DNA of 5,718 bases, from positions 1 through 5,718 of the forward strand of contig USDZ01000113.1 of NCBI GenBank assembly GCA_900553525.1. Direction: 5' to 3'. The notes under the pieces are model-generated. The model saw only the letters and a program-made list of their open reading frames with translations. It searched no databases and had not been told where the DNA came from. Numbering within the stretch: the first letter of the stretch is position 1; each line of letters starts with the position of its first letter. The position numbers were made by a program, and so were the translations under genes. Positions 5,702-5,718 of this stretch are shown here, one piece after another. The DNA comes from an uncultured Oscillospiraceae bacterium (GTDB taxonomy: Bacteria > Bacillota > Clostridia > Oscillospirales > Acutalibacteraceae).

Positions 5702-5718
5702 AGACACGACCGAAGACG

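Overview
This window is a stretch of ordinary chromosome from a moderately GC-rich, anaerobic-type Firmicute, most likely a class Clostridia member near Oscillospiraceae/Ruminococcaceae. That placement is inferred from the strong AGGAGG-type ribosome binding sites, the sigma-A promoters with extended -10 boxes, a V-type rather than F-type ATPase, and the ACT-domain/UPF0210 gene pair that is common in Clostridia and streptococci. All six supported genes lie on the minus strand, so transcription runs from high to low coordinates. No rRNA, tRNA, CRISPR array, insertion sequence or prophage signal was seen.

In transcription order there are three units. (1) Bases 5591-4242 encode a secreted lipoprotein with a transglutaminase-like (papain-fold) domain and an intact Cys/His/Asp triad. 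Its own promoter sits back to back with a plus-strand promoter at the window edge (5674-5701), so a divergent gene probably begins beyond base 5718. (2) Bases 4105-2452 hold a two-gene operon: a stand-alone 89-residue ACT-domain protein (UPF0237 family) and a 452-residue UPF0210 / 'PFL family' protein. A consensus extended -10 promoter (4188-4216) precedes it, and a strong hairpin with a weak U-tract (2416-2442) closes it. (3) Bases 2171-1 are the start of a V-type (A/V-type) ATPase operon: a small coiled-coil peripheral-stalk subunit (G/H type), subunit C, and the N-terminal 253 residues of the membrane subunit I, which runs off the left edge. The promoter is at 2264-2292. The remaining subunits (K, F, E, A, B, D) are expected beyond base 1, but this cannot be seen.

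The three ATPase genes are packed with 11-38 nt gaps, and the subunit I ribosome binding site overlaps the stop codon of subunit C. G/H and C make stalk components and I makes the membrane stator, so these genes are the structural and stalk section of a rotary ion pump. The ACT/UPF0210 pair looks like a ligand-sensing protein with a partner of unknown activity. The lipoprotein is not obviously linked to either.

The most interesting non-coding signal is the ATPase leader. Two hairpins there pair through G-U wobbles only in the minus-strand RNA, and one carries a Shine-Dalgarno-like GGAG in its loop beside an in-frame GTG. No clearly novel system was found.
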